DNA of 35,126 nucleotides from Magnetococcales bacterium (GTDB lineage Bacteria; Pseudomonadota; Magnetococcia; Magnetococcales; JADGCH01). Within the stretch, counting starts at the first letter, position 1, and the number at the start of each line of letters is the position of its first letter. The notes beneath the pieces are model-generated. The model searched no databases. It saw nothing but the letters and a program-made list of their open reading frames with translations, and was not told the origin of the DNA. The position numbers and the translations under genes were made by a program. This document shows, piece after piece, positions 28,173-35,126 of this stretch. The stretch is taken from positions 1 to 35,126 of the forward strand of contig JADGCH010000023.1 of the NCBI GenBank assembly GCA_015229115.1, read 5' to 3'.

Positions 28173-29339
28173 ATGAATATTCACGAATATCAGGCCAAGC
28201 AGGTGCTGGCTCAGTACGGCGTGGCGGTGCCACGTGGACAGGTAGCCTTTACACCAGACGAAGCACAGCAGGCGGCAGAACAGCTTGGAGGTTCCGTTTT
28301 TGTGGTCAAGGCACAGATTCACGCCGGTGGCCGCGGCAAGGGTGGTGGCGTCAAGGTTGTGAAAAGTGTGGCCGATGTGCGCGCAACAGCTCAGGCGATG
28401 CTGGGAATGACGCTGGTCACGAAGCAGACCGGCCCCTCCGGTAAAGTGGTCAAGCGGATCTATGTCGAAGAGGGCTGTGCCATCGCCCGCGAGCTTTATC
28501 TCGGCATGGTCATCGATCGCGGCAGCAGCCGGGTCACCATGATGGCCTCGACGGAGGGCGGCATGGAGATTGAGGAGGTTGCTGAACGTCATCCGGAAAA
28601 AATCCTGCGTGAGACCATCGATCCTCTGACTGGCCTGACCGATTTTCAGGCCCGCAACCTCGCCTTTGGTCTTAAGCTGGAAGGTAACCAGATTGGCAAG
28701 GCGGTGCGCTTCATGACTGGTCTCTATCAGGCCTTTGTCAAGAGCGATGCTTCCATGGCTGAAATCAACCCATTGGTAGTGACCCAGTCCGGTGATCTGC
28801 TGGCTCTCGATGCCAAGATCAACTTCGATAGCAACGCCCTGTTCCGCCACAAGGATCTGCTGGCCCTGCGCGATCTGGACGAGGAAAATCCCAAGGAGAC
28901 GGAAGCCTCCCAGCATGATCTGAGCTACATTGCCCTGGATGGTGACATCGGCTGCATGGTCAATGGCGCCGGTCTGGCCATGTCCACTATGGATATCATC
29001 AAGCTCAAGGGTGGTAATCCTGCCAACTTCCTTGATGTGGGAGGAGGAGCTACCGCTGAGCGGGTCACAGCCGCCTTCAAGATCATTCTTTCCGACAGCA
29101 ACGTGCGAGCCATTCTGGTCAATATTTTTGGTGGCATCATGCGTTGCGATGTCATCGCCGATGGCATTGTCACCGCGGCCCGTGAGGTCTCAATCGGGGT
29201 TCCGCTGGTGGTCAGGCTGGAGGGGACCAATGTCGATAAGGGTAAACAGATTCTGGCGCAGTCGGGTCTGCCGATCATCTCGGCCAGTGATCTTGATGAT
29301 GCTGCCAGCAAGGCCGTAGCAGCAGCACGTGGGGCATAG
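28173..29339 (+). CDS. sucC: Succinyl-CoA synthetase (ADP-forming) beta subunit
   Basis: ATP-grasp beta subunit of succinyl-CoA synthetase, which interconverts succinate and succinyl-CoA with ATP. At 388 residues it starts [20 protein letters not shown], and the nucleotide-binding glycine loop ([13 protein letters not shown]) and the [11 protein letters not shown]-like C-terminal segment ([11 protein letters not shown]) are present. The frame is open from 28092, but the ATG at 28173 gives the normal N-terminus. sucD follows 12 bases later, then korA and korB, which act on the product. The 92-base gap after the HD-GYP gene shows no strong promoter. Confidence 0.97.
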   Translation: MNIHEYQAKQVLAQYGVAVPRGQVAFTPDEAQQAAEQLGGSVFVVKAQIHAGGRGKGGGVKVVKSVADVRATAQAMLGMTLVTKQTGPSGKVVKRIYVEEGCAIARELYLGMVIDRGSSRVTMMASTEGGMEIEEVAERHPEKILRETIDPLTGLTDFQARNLAFGLKLEGNQIGKAVRFMTGLYQAFVKSDASMAEINPLVVTQSGDLLALDAKINFDSNALFRHKDLLALRDLDEENPKETEASQHDLSYIALDGDIGCMVNGAGLAMSTMDIIKLKGGNPANFLDVGGGATAERVTAAFKIILSDSNVRAILVNIFGGIMRCDVIADGIVTAAREVSIGVPLVVRLEGTNVDKGKQILAQSGLPIISASDLDDAASKAVAAARGA

Positions 29340-29351
29340 GAGAGGAGATCC

Positions 29352-30227
29352 ATGAGTATTCTGGTCAATAAAAATACGCGCGTCATCTGTCAGGGCTTTA
29401 CCGGTGCCAACGGGACCTTCCATTCGGAGCAGGCCATCGCCTATGGCACCCGCATGGTTGGTGGCGTCACGCCGGGCAAGGGCGGAACCACTCACCTTAA
29501 TCTACCGGTGTTCGATACGGTAGCTGACGCCGTCAAGCAGACCGGCGCCGATGCCTCGGTCATTTACGTACCGGCGGCCTTTGCCGGCGATGCCATCATG
29601 GAGGCGGCAGCGGCTGGGGTGGCGCTGATCGTCTGCATTACCGAGGGCATTCCGGTACTGGACATGGTCAAGGCCAAGCGTTACCTGCAAGGCAGCAACA
29701 GCCGTCTGATCGGACCCAACTGTCCCGGTATCATCACGCCGGAACAGTGTAAAATCGGCATCATGCCCGGACACATCCATCGTGCCGGATCGGTCGGCGT
29801 GGTCTCGCGTTCCGGGACCCTGACCTACGAGGCCGTTGCCCAGCTGACCGCTGTCGGTCTGGGACAGAGCAGCTGTGTCGGTCTCGGGGGCGATCCGGTC
29901 AATGGCACCAATTTCATCGACTGCCTCAGCCTGTTCCAGCAGGACGATCAAACCGAAGCGGTGATCATGATCGGCGAAATCGGTGGCAATGCTGAAGAGG
30001 ATGCTGCGGCCTGGATCAAGCAGAACATGACCAAGCCGGTGGTAGGATTCATCGCTGGTGCTACCGCTCCCAAAGGTAAACGGATGGGCCATGCCGGCGC
30101 CATCATCGCTGGTGGTAAAGGGACCGCTGCCGAAAAGTTCGCCGCACTGGAAGCGGCTGGCGTCCATATTGCCCGTTCACCGGCCGATCTTGGCGTAACG
30201 GTGCAACGTGCTTTGAAGAAAGGATGA
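29352..30227 (+). CDS. sucD: Succinyl-CoA synthetase alpha subunit
   Basis: CoA-binding, phosphohistidine-bearing alpha subunit. At 291 residues it starts [21 protein letters not shown] with the Rossmann CoA site. The active-site histidine H247 lies in [11 protein letters not shown], as in E. coli SucD. GGAGAGGAG precedes the ATG. sucC lies upstream and korA six bases downstream. The gene looks intact. Confidence 0.97.
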   Translation: MSILVNKNTRVICQGFTGANGTFHSEQAIAYGTRMVGGVTPGKGGTTHLNLPVFDTVADAVKQTGADASVIYVPAAFAGDAIMEAAAAGVALIVCITEGIPVLDMVKAKRYLQGSNSRLIGPNCPGIITPEQCKIGIMPGHIHRAGSVGVVSRSGTLTYEAVAQLTAVGLGQSSCVGLGGDPVNGTNFIDCLSLFQQDDQTEAVIMIGEIGGNAEEDAAAWIKQNMTKPVVGFIAGATAPKGKRMGHAGAIIAGGKGTAAEKFAALEAAGVHIARSPADLGVTVQRALKKG

Positions 30228-30233
30228 CAATTG

Positions 30234-31946
30234 ATGAAAAATGATCTGATTATCCGTGTCGCTGGAGAAGGAGGCGAAGGCATCATCTCGGCGGGCGATT
30301 TCATTGCCGCTGCCTGTGCGCGTGCTGGTCTGGAGGTTTACACCTTCAAGACCTTTCCGGCCGAGATCAAGGGAGGCTACGCGATGTATCAAATCCGCGC
30401 CAGCGCCGACCGGATCTACTGCCAGGGTGACACCTTTGACGTCTTCTGCGCCTTCAATGGCGAGGCCTATGAGCTCAACAAGCATCTGTTGCACCCGGGC
30501 ACCGCTTTTGTCTACGATTACCCGGGCGGTGATTTCGAGCCCGAAATTCCGGCTGGTGTTCATGCCTATCCCATTGCCATGACCAAAAAAGCCAAGGAGC
30601 TGGGTTCGATCCGTTCCAAGAACATGGTGGCCCTGGGAGCGCTGTCGCAACTGTTTAATATCGATGAAGAGACGCTGATGCGGGTCCTCAAAGATAAATT
30701 CGGCAAAAAGGGCGGTGAGGTTCTTGATGCCAATATTGCCGGGTTCCATGCCGGTAAGGAGCTGGCCCTGCCCCTGACCAAGTCTGATCCCTGGCGTGTT
30801 GCTGACCGCCAGGATCCCAAAGATGTCATCATCATGTCCGGTAACGATGCCGTTGGACTGGGAGCCCTGCTGGGCGGATTGCAGTTCTTCTCGGCCTATC
30901 CCATCACGCCAGCGACCGAAATTGCCAAATATGTCGCCACCCATCTGCCGAAACGGTGCGGAACCCTGATCCAGGCCGAAGACGAAATTGCTTCCATCTC
31001 GCAGGTGCTGGGAGCCTCCTATGCTGGTCACCGTTCCATGACCGCTACCTCTGGTCCCGGTCTGGCCCTGATGAGTGAAATGCTGGGCATGGCCTCCATG
31101 AGCGAGACCCCGGTCATGGTGGTCGATGTTCAGCGTGGTGGACCCTCCACCGGTCTGCCCACCAAGCATGAGCAGTCCGATCTGTTTCTGGCCATTCATG
31201 GTGCCCATGGCGACGCGCCTCGCATCGTGCTATCGGTCGAGGATGTCAGGGACTGCATCGACATGACCGTCGATGCCCTCAACCTTTCCGAGCAGTATCA
31301 GGTCCCGGTGTTGCTGTTGTCGGATGGTTCGCTGGCCTTTTCAACCCAGACCATTCCACGGCCCGATCCAGCCAGCTACCAGATCATCGAACGCAAACGC
31401 TGGGACGGCCAGGGCACCTATAAGCGCTACCTGCTTACCGACGACCTGATCTCGCCTATGGCCGATCCGGGCACGCCCAACGCCATGCACATCGCCACCG
31501 GTCTGGAACACAGCGAAACCGGTGCTCCCCGCTATACGCCAGAAAACCATGAAACCATGCACCGCAAACGGTTCGACAAGATCAAAACCGTGGTCACTAA
31601 CTATCGTCCGGTTGAGGTAGATGGTTCGGGTGATGCTGACGTGGGCATCATCACCTGGGGCAGCACCATCGGTGTGGTACGCGAGGCGGTACAGCGGCTG
31701 CGTGGGTCTGGTTACCGCGTCAAGGGCTTCTACCCCAAGCTGATGTGGCCCATGCCGGTGGCCCAGTATGAGGCTTTCGCCGCCACCTGTCGCCACATTC
31801 TGGTTCCGGAGGTCAACTTTCAGGGTCAGTTGTCGCACTTCATCCGTGCCGAGACCTCCATCCGGCCCATTTCCTACCCGATTTGCGGTGGGTTGCCCTT
31901 TACGCCGGCCATGATCGTCCAACGTGTCAAGGAGATTATCGCATGA
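30234..31946 (+). CDS. korA: 2-oxoglutarate:ferredoxin oxidoreductase alpha subunit (gamma-alpha fused)
   Basis: Ferredoxin-dependent 2-oxoacid oxidoreductase subunit. The 570-residue protein joins an N-terminal gamma domain (GEGGEGIISAGDFIA, about 8-180) to an alpha domain with the YPITPATEIA and EDEIASIS segments, and a C-terminal transketolase-type domain ending near IIA. It links succinyl-CoA plus CO2 with 2-oxoglutarate using reduced ferredoxin, reversibly in principle. I use the ATG at 30234; TTG at 30231 is also in frame. AAAGGA precedes it. It overlaps korB by ATGA. Position next to sucCD makes 2-oxoglutarate the most likely substrate rather than pyruvate. Confidence 0.9.
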   Translation: MKNDLIIRVAGEGGEGIISAGDFIAAACARAGLEVYTFKTFPAEIKGGYAMYQIRASADRIYCQGDTFDVFCAFNGEAYELNKHLLHPGTAFVYDYPGGDFEPEIPAGVHAYPIAMTKKAKELGSIRSKNMVALGALSQLFNIDEETLMRVLKDKFGKKGGEVLDANIAGFHAGKELALPLTKSDPWRVADRQDPKDVIIMSGNDAVGLGALLGGLQFFSAYPITPATEIAKYVATHLPKRCGTLIQAEDEIASISQVLGASYAGHRSMTATSGPGLALMSEMLGMASMSETPVMVVDVQRGGPSTGLPTKHEQSDLFLAIHGAHGDAPRIVLSVEDVRDCIDMTVDALNLSEQYQVPVLLLSDGSLAFSTQTIPRPDPASYQIIERKRWDGQGTYKRYLLTDDLISPMADPGTPNAMHIATGLEHSETGAPRYTPENHETMHRKRFDKIKTVVTNYRPVEVDGSGDADVGIITWGSTIGVVREAVQRLRGSGYRVKGFYPKLMWPMPVAQYEAFAATCRHILVPEVNFQGQLSHFIRAETSIRPISYPICGGLPFTPAMIVQRVKEIIA

Positions 31947-32818
31947 CTGTTGCCGCATTACACAAAGTTTCACTGGCTGCCAAGGATTACAAATCTGAGG
32001 TTCAAACAACATGGTGTCCCGGGTGTGGTCACTTTGGCATCCTGAACGGCGTTTATCGCGCCCTGGCTGAGTTGGGCGTTGATCCGACCTTTTTGGTATC
32101 GATCTCAGGCATCGGTTGTTCATCACGCATGCCCTATTTCATCAACACCTACAAAATGCACACCCTGCATGGACGAGCTGGTGCTGTCGCTACTGGTGTC
32201 CAGCTAGCCCGCCCTGACCTGGCTGTGCTGGTCAATGGTGGCGATGGCGATGGCTTCTCCATCGGTGGTGGCCATATGCCGCACATGGCACGCAAGAATG
32301 TCAACATGACCTATGTCCTGATGGATAACGGCATTTATGGCCTGACCAAGGGTCAATATTCGCCCACGTCCCGTCCTGAACTGAAGGCCTACACCACTCC
32401 CTATGGTGGACCGGATGAGCCCATGAACCCGTTGTTGTACATGCTGACCTATGGTGCCACCTATGTCGCCCAGGCCTTTGCCGGCAAGCCCAAGCTCTGC
32501 GCCGACCTGATCAAGGGAGCCATTGAGCACAAGGGCTTTTCCTATGTCAACATCTTCACCCAGTGTCCCACCTTCAACAAGATCGACACCATCGAGTATT
32601 ACCGCGATCTGGTAGCGGAAATACCGGCAGGGCACAACACCGCCGATTTGGGTACGGCCATGGAATTAGCGCGCCGCCCCGGTGGCAAGGCACCGATCGG
32701 GCTGCTGTACCAGGTCGAAAAGCCGACATTGGATGAACAGCTGGGCAAAATCGTCCAGAAAGTCAACGGTTCACCGGACTATGATCTCAATCGGATCATC
32801 GATCTTGCCAGACCCTGA
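31943..32818 (+). CDS. korB: 2-oxoglutarate:ferredoxin oxidoreductase beta subunit
   Basis: Thiamine-diphosphate-binding beta subunit of 291 residues. It has WCPGCGH (C25, C28), the GIGCSSR cluster cysteine, and the TPP site GGDGDGFSIGGGH followed by NGIYGLTKGQ. The frame is open earlier, but the ATG at 31943 overlaps the korA stop as ATGA and gives the family N-terminus. Together with KorA it forms the two-subunit enzyme without a fused ferredoxin, so a separate ferredoxin is required. The 3' end overlaps the pheA frame. Confidence 0.93.
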   Translation: MTVAALHKVSLAAKDYKSEVQTTWCPGCGHFGILNGVYRALAELGVDPTFLVSISGIGCSSRMPYFINTYKMHTLHGRAGAVATGVQLARPDLAVLVNGGDGDGFSIGGGHMPHMARKNVNMTYVLMDNGIYGLTKGQYSPTSRPELKAYTTPYGGPDEPMNPLLYMLTYGATYVAQAFAGKPKLCADLIKGAIEHKGFSYVNIFTQCPTFNKIDTIEYYRDLVAEIPAGHNTADLGTAMELARRPGGKAPIGLLYQVEKPTLDEQLGKIVQKVNGSPDYDLNRIIDLARP

Positions 32819-33920
32819 CCTTTCACAGCAGCAGCGGCTCAATGAGCTGCGCCACCAGATCGATGCCATTGATAACCGTATCCACGACCTGCTGGTCGAA
32901 CGGGCCGATCTGGTGGTGCAGGTCGGTCAGGTCAAGGGGCGACAGCGTGGCGATGCAAGCGGCGATGTGCTGTTCTACCGACCCGAACGCGAGGCACGCA
33001 TTCATCGCCGTCTGGCAGCCCGCCACCATGGCGCCCTGCCCGTCGAAGCGCTGCATCGCATCTATCGTGAAATCATCTCAGCCTGTCTCAGCCTGGAAAA
33101 GCGGCTTAACGTGGTCTATCTGGGACCAGAAGCTACCGCCACCCACGAGGCAGCGCTGAAGCATTTTGGCTCTTCGGCGGCCATGTCGTCGGTAGCCTCC
33201 ATCGACGATATCTTCCACGATGTCGAGGTGGGACGGGCCGATTTCGGCGTGGTGCCGGTCGAAAATGCCATCGAGGGTGTTGTCATCTATACCCTGGAGC
33301 GTTTTATCGATTCACCGTTGCGTATCTGTGGCGAGGTGATGCTGCCGGTGGTCTATTGTCTGATGTCGCTAGCCTCCTCCATGGAGCAGCTGCGCCGCGT
33401 TTATGGCCATGCCCGCGCCCGCGCCCAGTGCCGCCTCTGGCTGGAGCGCCACCTGCCAACCATGCCCGTCACTGTTGTCGACGCCACAGCCAAGGGTATC
33501 GCCCTGGTGCGGGAGGATGAAGAATCGGCGGTATTGGCCGGCGTCCATGCTGCCGATCGTTACGGTCTTAATGTCCTGAGCGAGCATGTCGAGGATCGCT
33601 CCGGCCATGAACACCGTTTTCTGGTCGTTGGACGACACGATTCGGGACCGTCGGGACAGGACAAGACCAGTCTGATGTTCTCGTTTCGCGATCAGCCCGG
33701 TTTCCTGCACCGCATTCTGGGCATTTTTGCCAGTCATGGCGTCAACCTGACCCGTATCGAATCGCGTCCTTCCTGGTCCAGTTCCTGTGATTATCTCTTT
33801 TTTGTTGAGCTGGAAGGGCACCGCGAACAACCTCCCGTAGCCGATGCCCTAGCCGAGTTGGTACAAACCCCCGGCGTATCGGTTCAGATGCTCGGTTCCT
33901 ATCCTAAAAGGGCTGTTTAA
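32781..33920 (+). CDS. pheA: Chorismate mutase/prephenate dehydratase
   Basis: Bifunctional enzyme of phenylalanine synthesis. Chorismate mutase of the AroQ type (about 15-95: LRHQIDAIDNRIHDLLVER) is followed by prephenate dehydratase (about 108-285: VYLGPEATATHEAA, VVPVENAIEGVV) and a C-terminal ACT domain with the ESRP motif (IESRPS) that binds phenylalanine for feedback control. I use the ATG at 32781, which overlaps korB by 38 bases; a TTG at 32805 (LPDPDLSQQQ) is also possible, and neither has a clear ribosome site. tyrA follows by two bases. Identification is secure. Confidence 0.93.
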   Translation: MISIGSSILPDPDLSQQQRLNELRHQIDAIDNRIHDLLVERADLVVQVGQVKGRQRGDASGDVLFYRPEREARIHRRLAARHHGALPVEALHRIYREIISACLSLEKRLNVVYLGPEATATHEAALKHFGSSAAMSSVASIDDIFHDVEVGRADFGVVPVENAIEGVVIYTLERFIDSPLRICGEVMLPVVYCLMSLASSMEQLRRVYGHARARAQCRLWLERHLPTMPVTVVDATAKGIALVREDEESAVLAGVHAADRYGLNVLSEHVEDRSGHEHRFLVVGRHDSGPSGQDKTSLMFSFRDQPGFLHRILGIFASHGVNLTRIESRPSWSSSCDYLFFVELEGHREQPPVADALAELVQTPGVSVQMLGSYPKRAV

Positions 33921-33922
33921 CC

Positions 33923-34816
33923 ATGTCGTTCTTCATCAAACGGTTGGCCGTGGTTGGGGTGGGTCTGATCGGCGGCTCCTTTGCCCAGGCCCTGCGCGAG
34001 CAGGATCTGGTCGGAGAGGTGATCGGCGTAGCCCGCAGCCAGCGCACTCTGGACAAGGCTCGCGAGCTGGGTGTGATCGACAGCGGCACACTCGATCCGC
34101 AGCAAGGGGTGGCCGGGGCCCAGTTTGTCCTGGTGGCGCCACCGGTCTGTGCTATCGTGCCGACAGTACAACAGTTTGCCCCAGCCCTGAGCCGTGGCGC
34201 GGTGGTCACCGATGCCGGCAGCGTCAAGGGTTCGATCGTCGCTCCCTGCGAACAGCTGATGCCGGAAGGTTGTCATTTTGTCGGCAGCCATCCCATTGCC
34301 GGACGTGAGCGTTCGGGCGTGGAAGCCGCTTTTCCAGCGCTGTTTCAGGGCAGCCGCACCATCCTGACCCCCACCGAACGCACCGCCCCAGCAGCTCTGG
34401 AGCGGGTACGGGTAGCCTGGGAAGCCTGCGGTTCCCAGGTTGAGGTCATGGCCGCTGACCACCACGACCGTGTCCTGGCCGCCACCAGTCATTTACCCCA
34501 TCTGATGGCCTACAACGTCGTCAAGACGCTGTCGGACCTGGAACAGGATATCCAGGCCGAAGTGTTCCGCTACGCCGCCAGTGGTTTCCGCGACTTCACC
34601 CGCATTGCCTCGTCCGATCCAACCATGTGGCGTGATATCTGTCTCGAAAACCGCACCGCCATCTGCGAGGTGCTGCAGCGCTTTCGCGGTGATCTCGATG
34701 TTCTGTTGGAACTGGTCTCTAACAGCGATGGAGAGGCCCTGCACGACGTATTTGCCCGCTCCCGTGCTACCCGCGAACGCGTTCTCAAGGAGAACAAAAT
34801 CCTGAGAACCCCATGA
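33923..34816 (+). CDS. tyrA: Prephenate/arogenate dehydrogenase
   Basis: Tyrosine-pathway NAD(P)-dependent dehydrogenase of 297 residues. The Rossmann loop GVGLIGGSFAQAL lies near residue 12, and the family segments GSHPIAGRERSGVEAA and DHHDRVLAATSHLPHLMAY contain the prephenate-binding histidines. It lies two bases after pheA in a common pheA-tyrA arrangement. aroA, a frequent next gene, is not present; instead a methyltransferase remnant follows after 33 bases. Confidence 0.94.
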   Translation: MSFFIKRLAVVGVGLIGGSFAQALREQDLVGEVIGVARSQRTLDKARELGVIDSGTLDPQQGVAGAQFVLVAPPVCAIVPTVQQFAPALSRGAVVTDAGSVKGSIVAPCEQLMPEGCHFVGSHPIAGRERSGVEAAFPALFQGSRTILTPTERTAPAALERVRVAWEACGSQVEVMAADHHDRVLAATSHLPHLMAYNVVKTLSDLEQDIQAEVFRYAASGFRDFTRIASSDPTMWRDICLENRTAICEVLQRFRGDLDVLLELVSNSDGEALHDVFARSRATRERVLKENKILRTP

Positions 34817-34849
34817 GGAGTCAAGCAAAAACAACTTGAAGGAGAAGTT

Positions 34850-34977
34850 ATGCTGCGACTGACTGAACAGGAACAACAGGAAGCCATCCGCTTCATCGAA
34901 ACCGGTCAGCCCCTGCCGGAGTCGATATCTTCGGTAACGACACCATGACCATTATCGAAGTGGATGTGCGGCGATGA
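34850..34977 (+). pseudogene. Internally deleted DNA methyltransferase remnant
   Basis: A strong AAGGAG site precedes ATG 34850, which encodes MLRLTEQEQQEAIRFIETGQ and then PLPE before running out of frame to a stop at about 34948. From 34921 another frame reads VDIFGNDTMTIIEVDVRR and ends at 34977. The first segment resembles the start, and the second the usual C-terminal end, of type III or other adenine-specific DNA methyltransferases. Only these two ends remain, joined out of frame near 34915-34921, so the middle has been lost. This reading depends on recall of the family; confirmation needs a search. Confidence 0.6.
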
Positions 34978-35126
34978 GAAGGATCCGACTGTTGCAGATT
35001 GAGGTTTAACAAAGGGGAGGGTGCGGTGATGGGACAGGGATTTTATCTTGCAAGGGAAGTATTGATAGAGTGTAACTGTTCAGCCCTATCTTAACAGCAG
35101 GATCAAAACACCACAAAGCAAAACGA
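34978..35126. other. Tail of the window without a recognisable gene
   Basis: Very short frames begin at 34974 (11 codons) and 35030 (21 codons, with GGGGAGG upstream). Neither resembles anything I recognise. No hairpin, repeat or RNA gene is apparent. Confidence 0.4.

Noticed and set aside
30177-31208. Minus-strand frame of 343 codons opposite korA
   Set aside because: Composition artefact; korA is intact and no family resemblance is seen.

Overview
The window looks like a stretch of chromosome from a Gram-negative bacterium of moderately high G+C. Hfq beside HflX, a groES-groEL operon, folate-dependent TrmFO, DsrC with DsrM/DsrK, a ferredoxin-dependent 2-oxoglutarate oxidoreductase next to succinyl-CoA synthetase, and large hybrid histidine kinases together suggest a proteobacterium with anaerobic or microaerobic sulfur-linked metabolism and possibly a reductive TCA cycle. 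A magnetococcus-like or deep-branching alpha/delta-type lineage would fit. That placement is inference from gene content; no search was run. | Layout. 1-5483: type I restriction-modification genes hsdM and hsdR. A DUF433/DUF5615 toxin-antitoxin-like pair sits where hsdS is often found, no hsdS is visible, and a small convergent DUF2281 gene follows. 5544-9344 (minus strand): hfq-hflX and groES-groEL, with candidate promoters and two hairpins after groEL. 9528-16182 (plus): ClC-type channel with CBS domains, UvrD/PcrA-like helicase, trmFO, and an in-frame fusion of a truncated AlbA_2/Schlafen-type domain to a complete MFS transporter. 16200-17343 (minus): a soluble protein joining a Rossmann NAD-binding domain to the signalling tip of a chemoreceptor, and a thioredoxin-like [2Fe-2S] ferredoxin. 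17389-28080 (plus): dsrC-dsrM-dsrK-rph-hemW-histidine phosphatase-hybrid kinase-HD-GYP regulator, most of them overlapping or nearly so. 28173-34816 (plus): sucC-sucD-korA-korB-pheA-tyrA. 34850-34977: remnant of a DNA methyltransferase whose middle has been deleted. | How the genes fit together. DsrC, DsrMK, the ferredoxin and the NAD-binding chemoreceptor-like protein form a redox island with divergent promoters at its centre, so the receptor-like protein could report internal redox or metabolite state to the chemotaxis array. SucCD and KorAB catalyse adjacent steps between succinate and 2-oxoglutarate. The phosphatase, kinase and HD-GYP genes form a probable c-di-GMP signalling operon. | The least expected items are the Rossmann-chemoreceptor fusion, the AlbA_2-MFS fusion, the hemW gene without a normal start codon (with rdgB absent between rph and hemW), and the deleted methyltransferase. 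Several of these look like deletion junctions, which may reflect real genome erosion or assembly problems.
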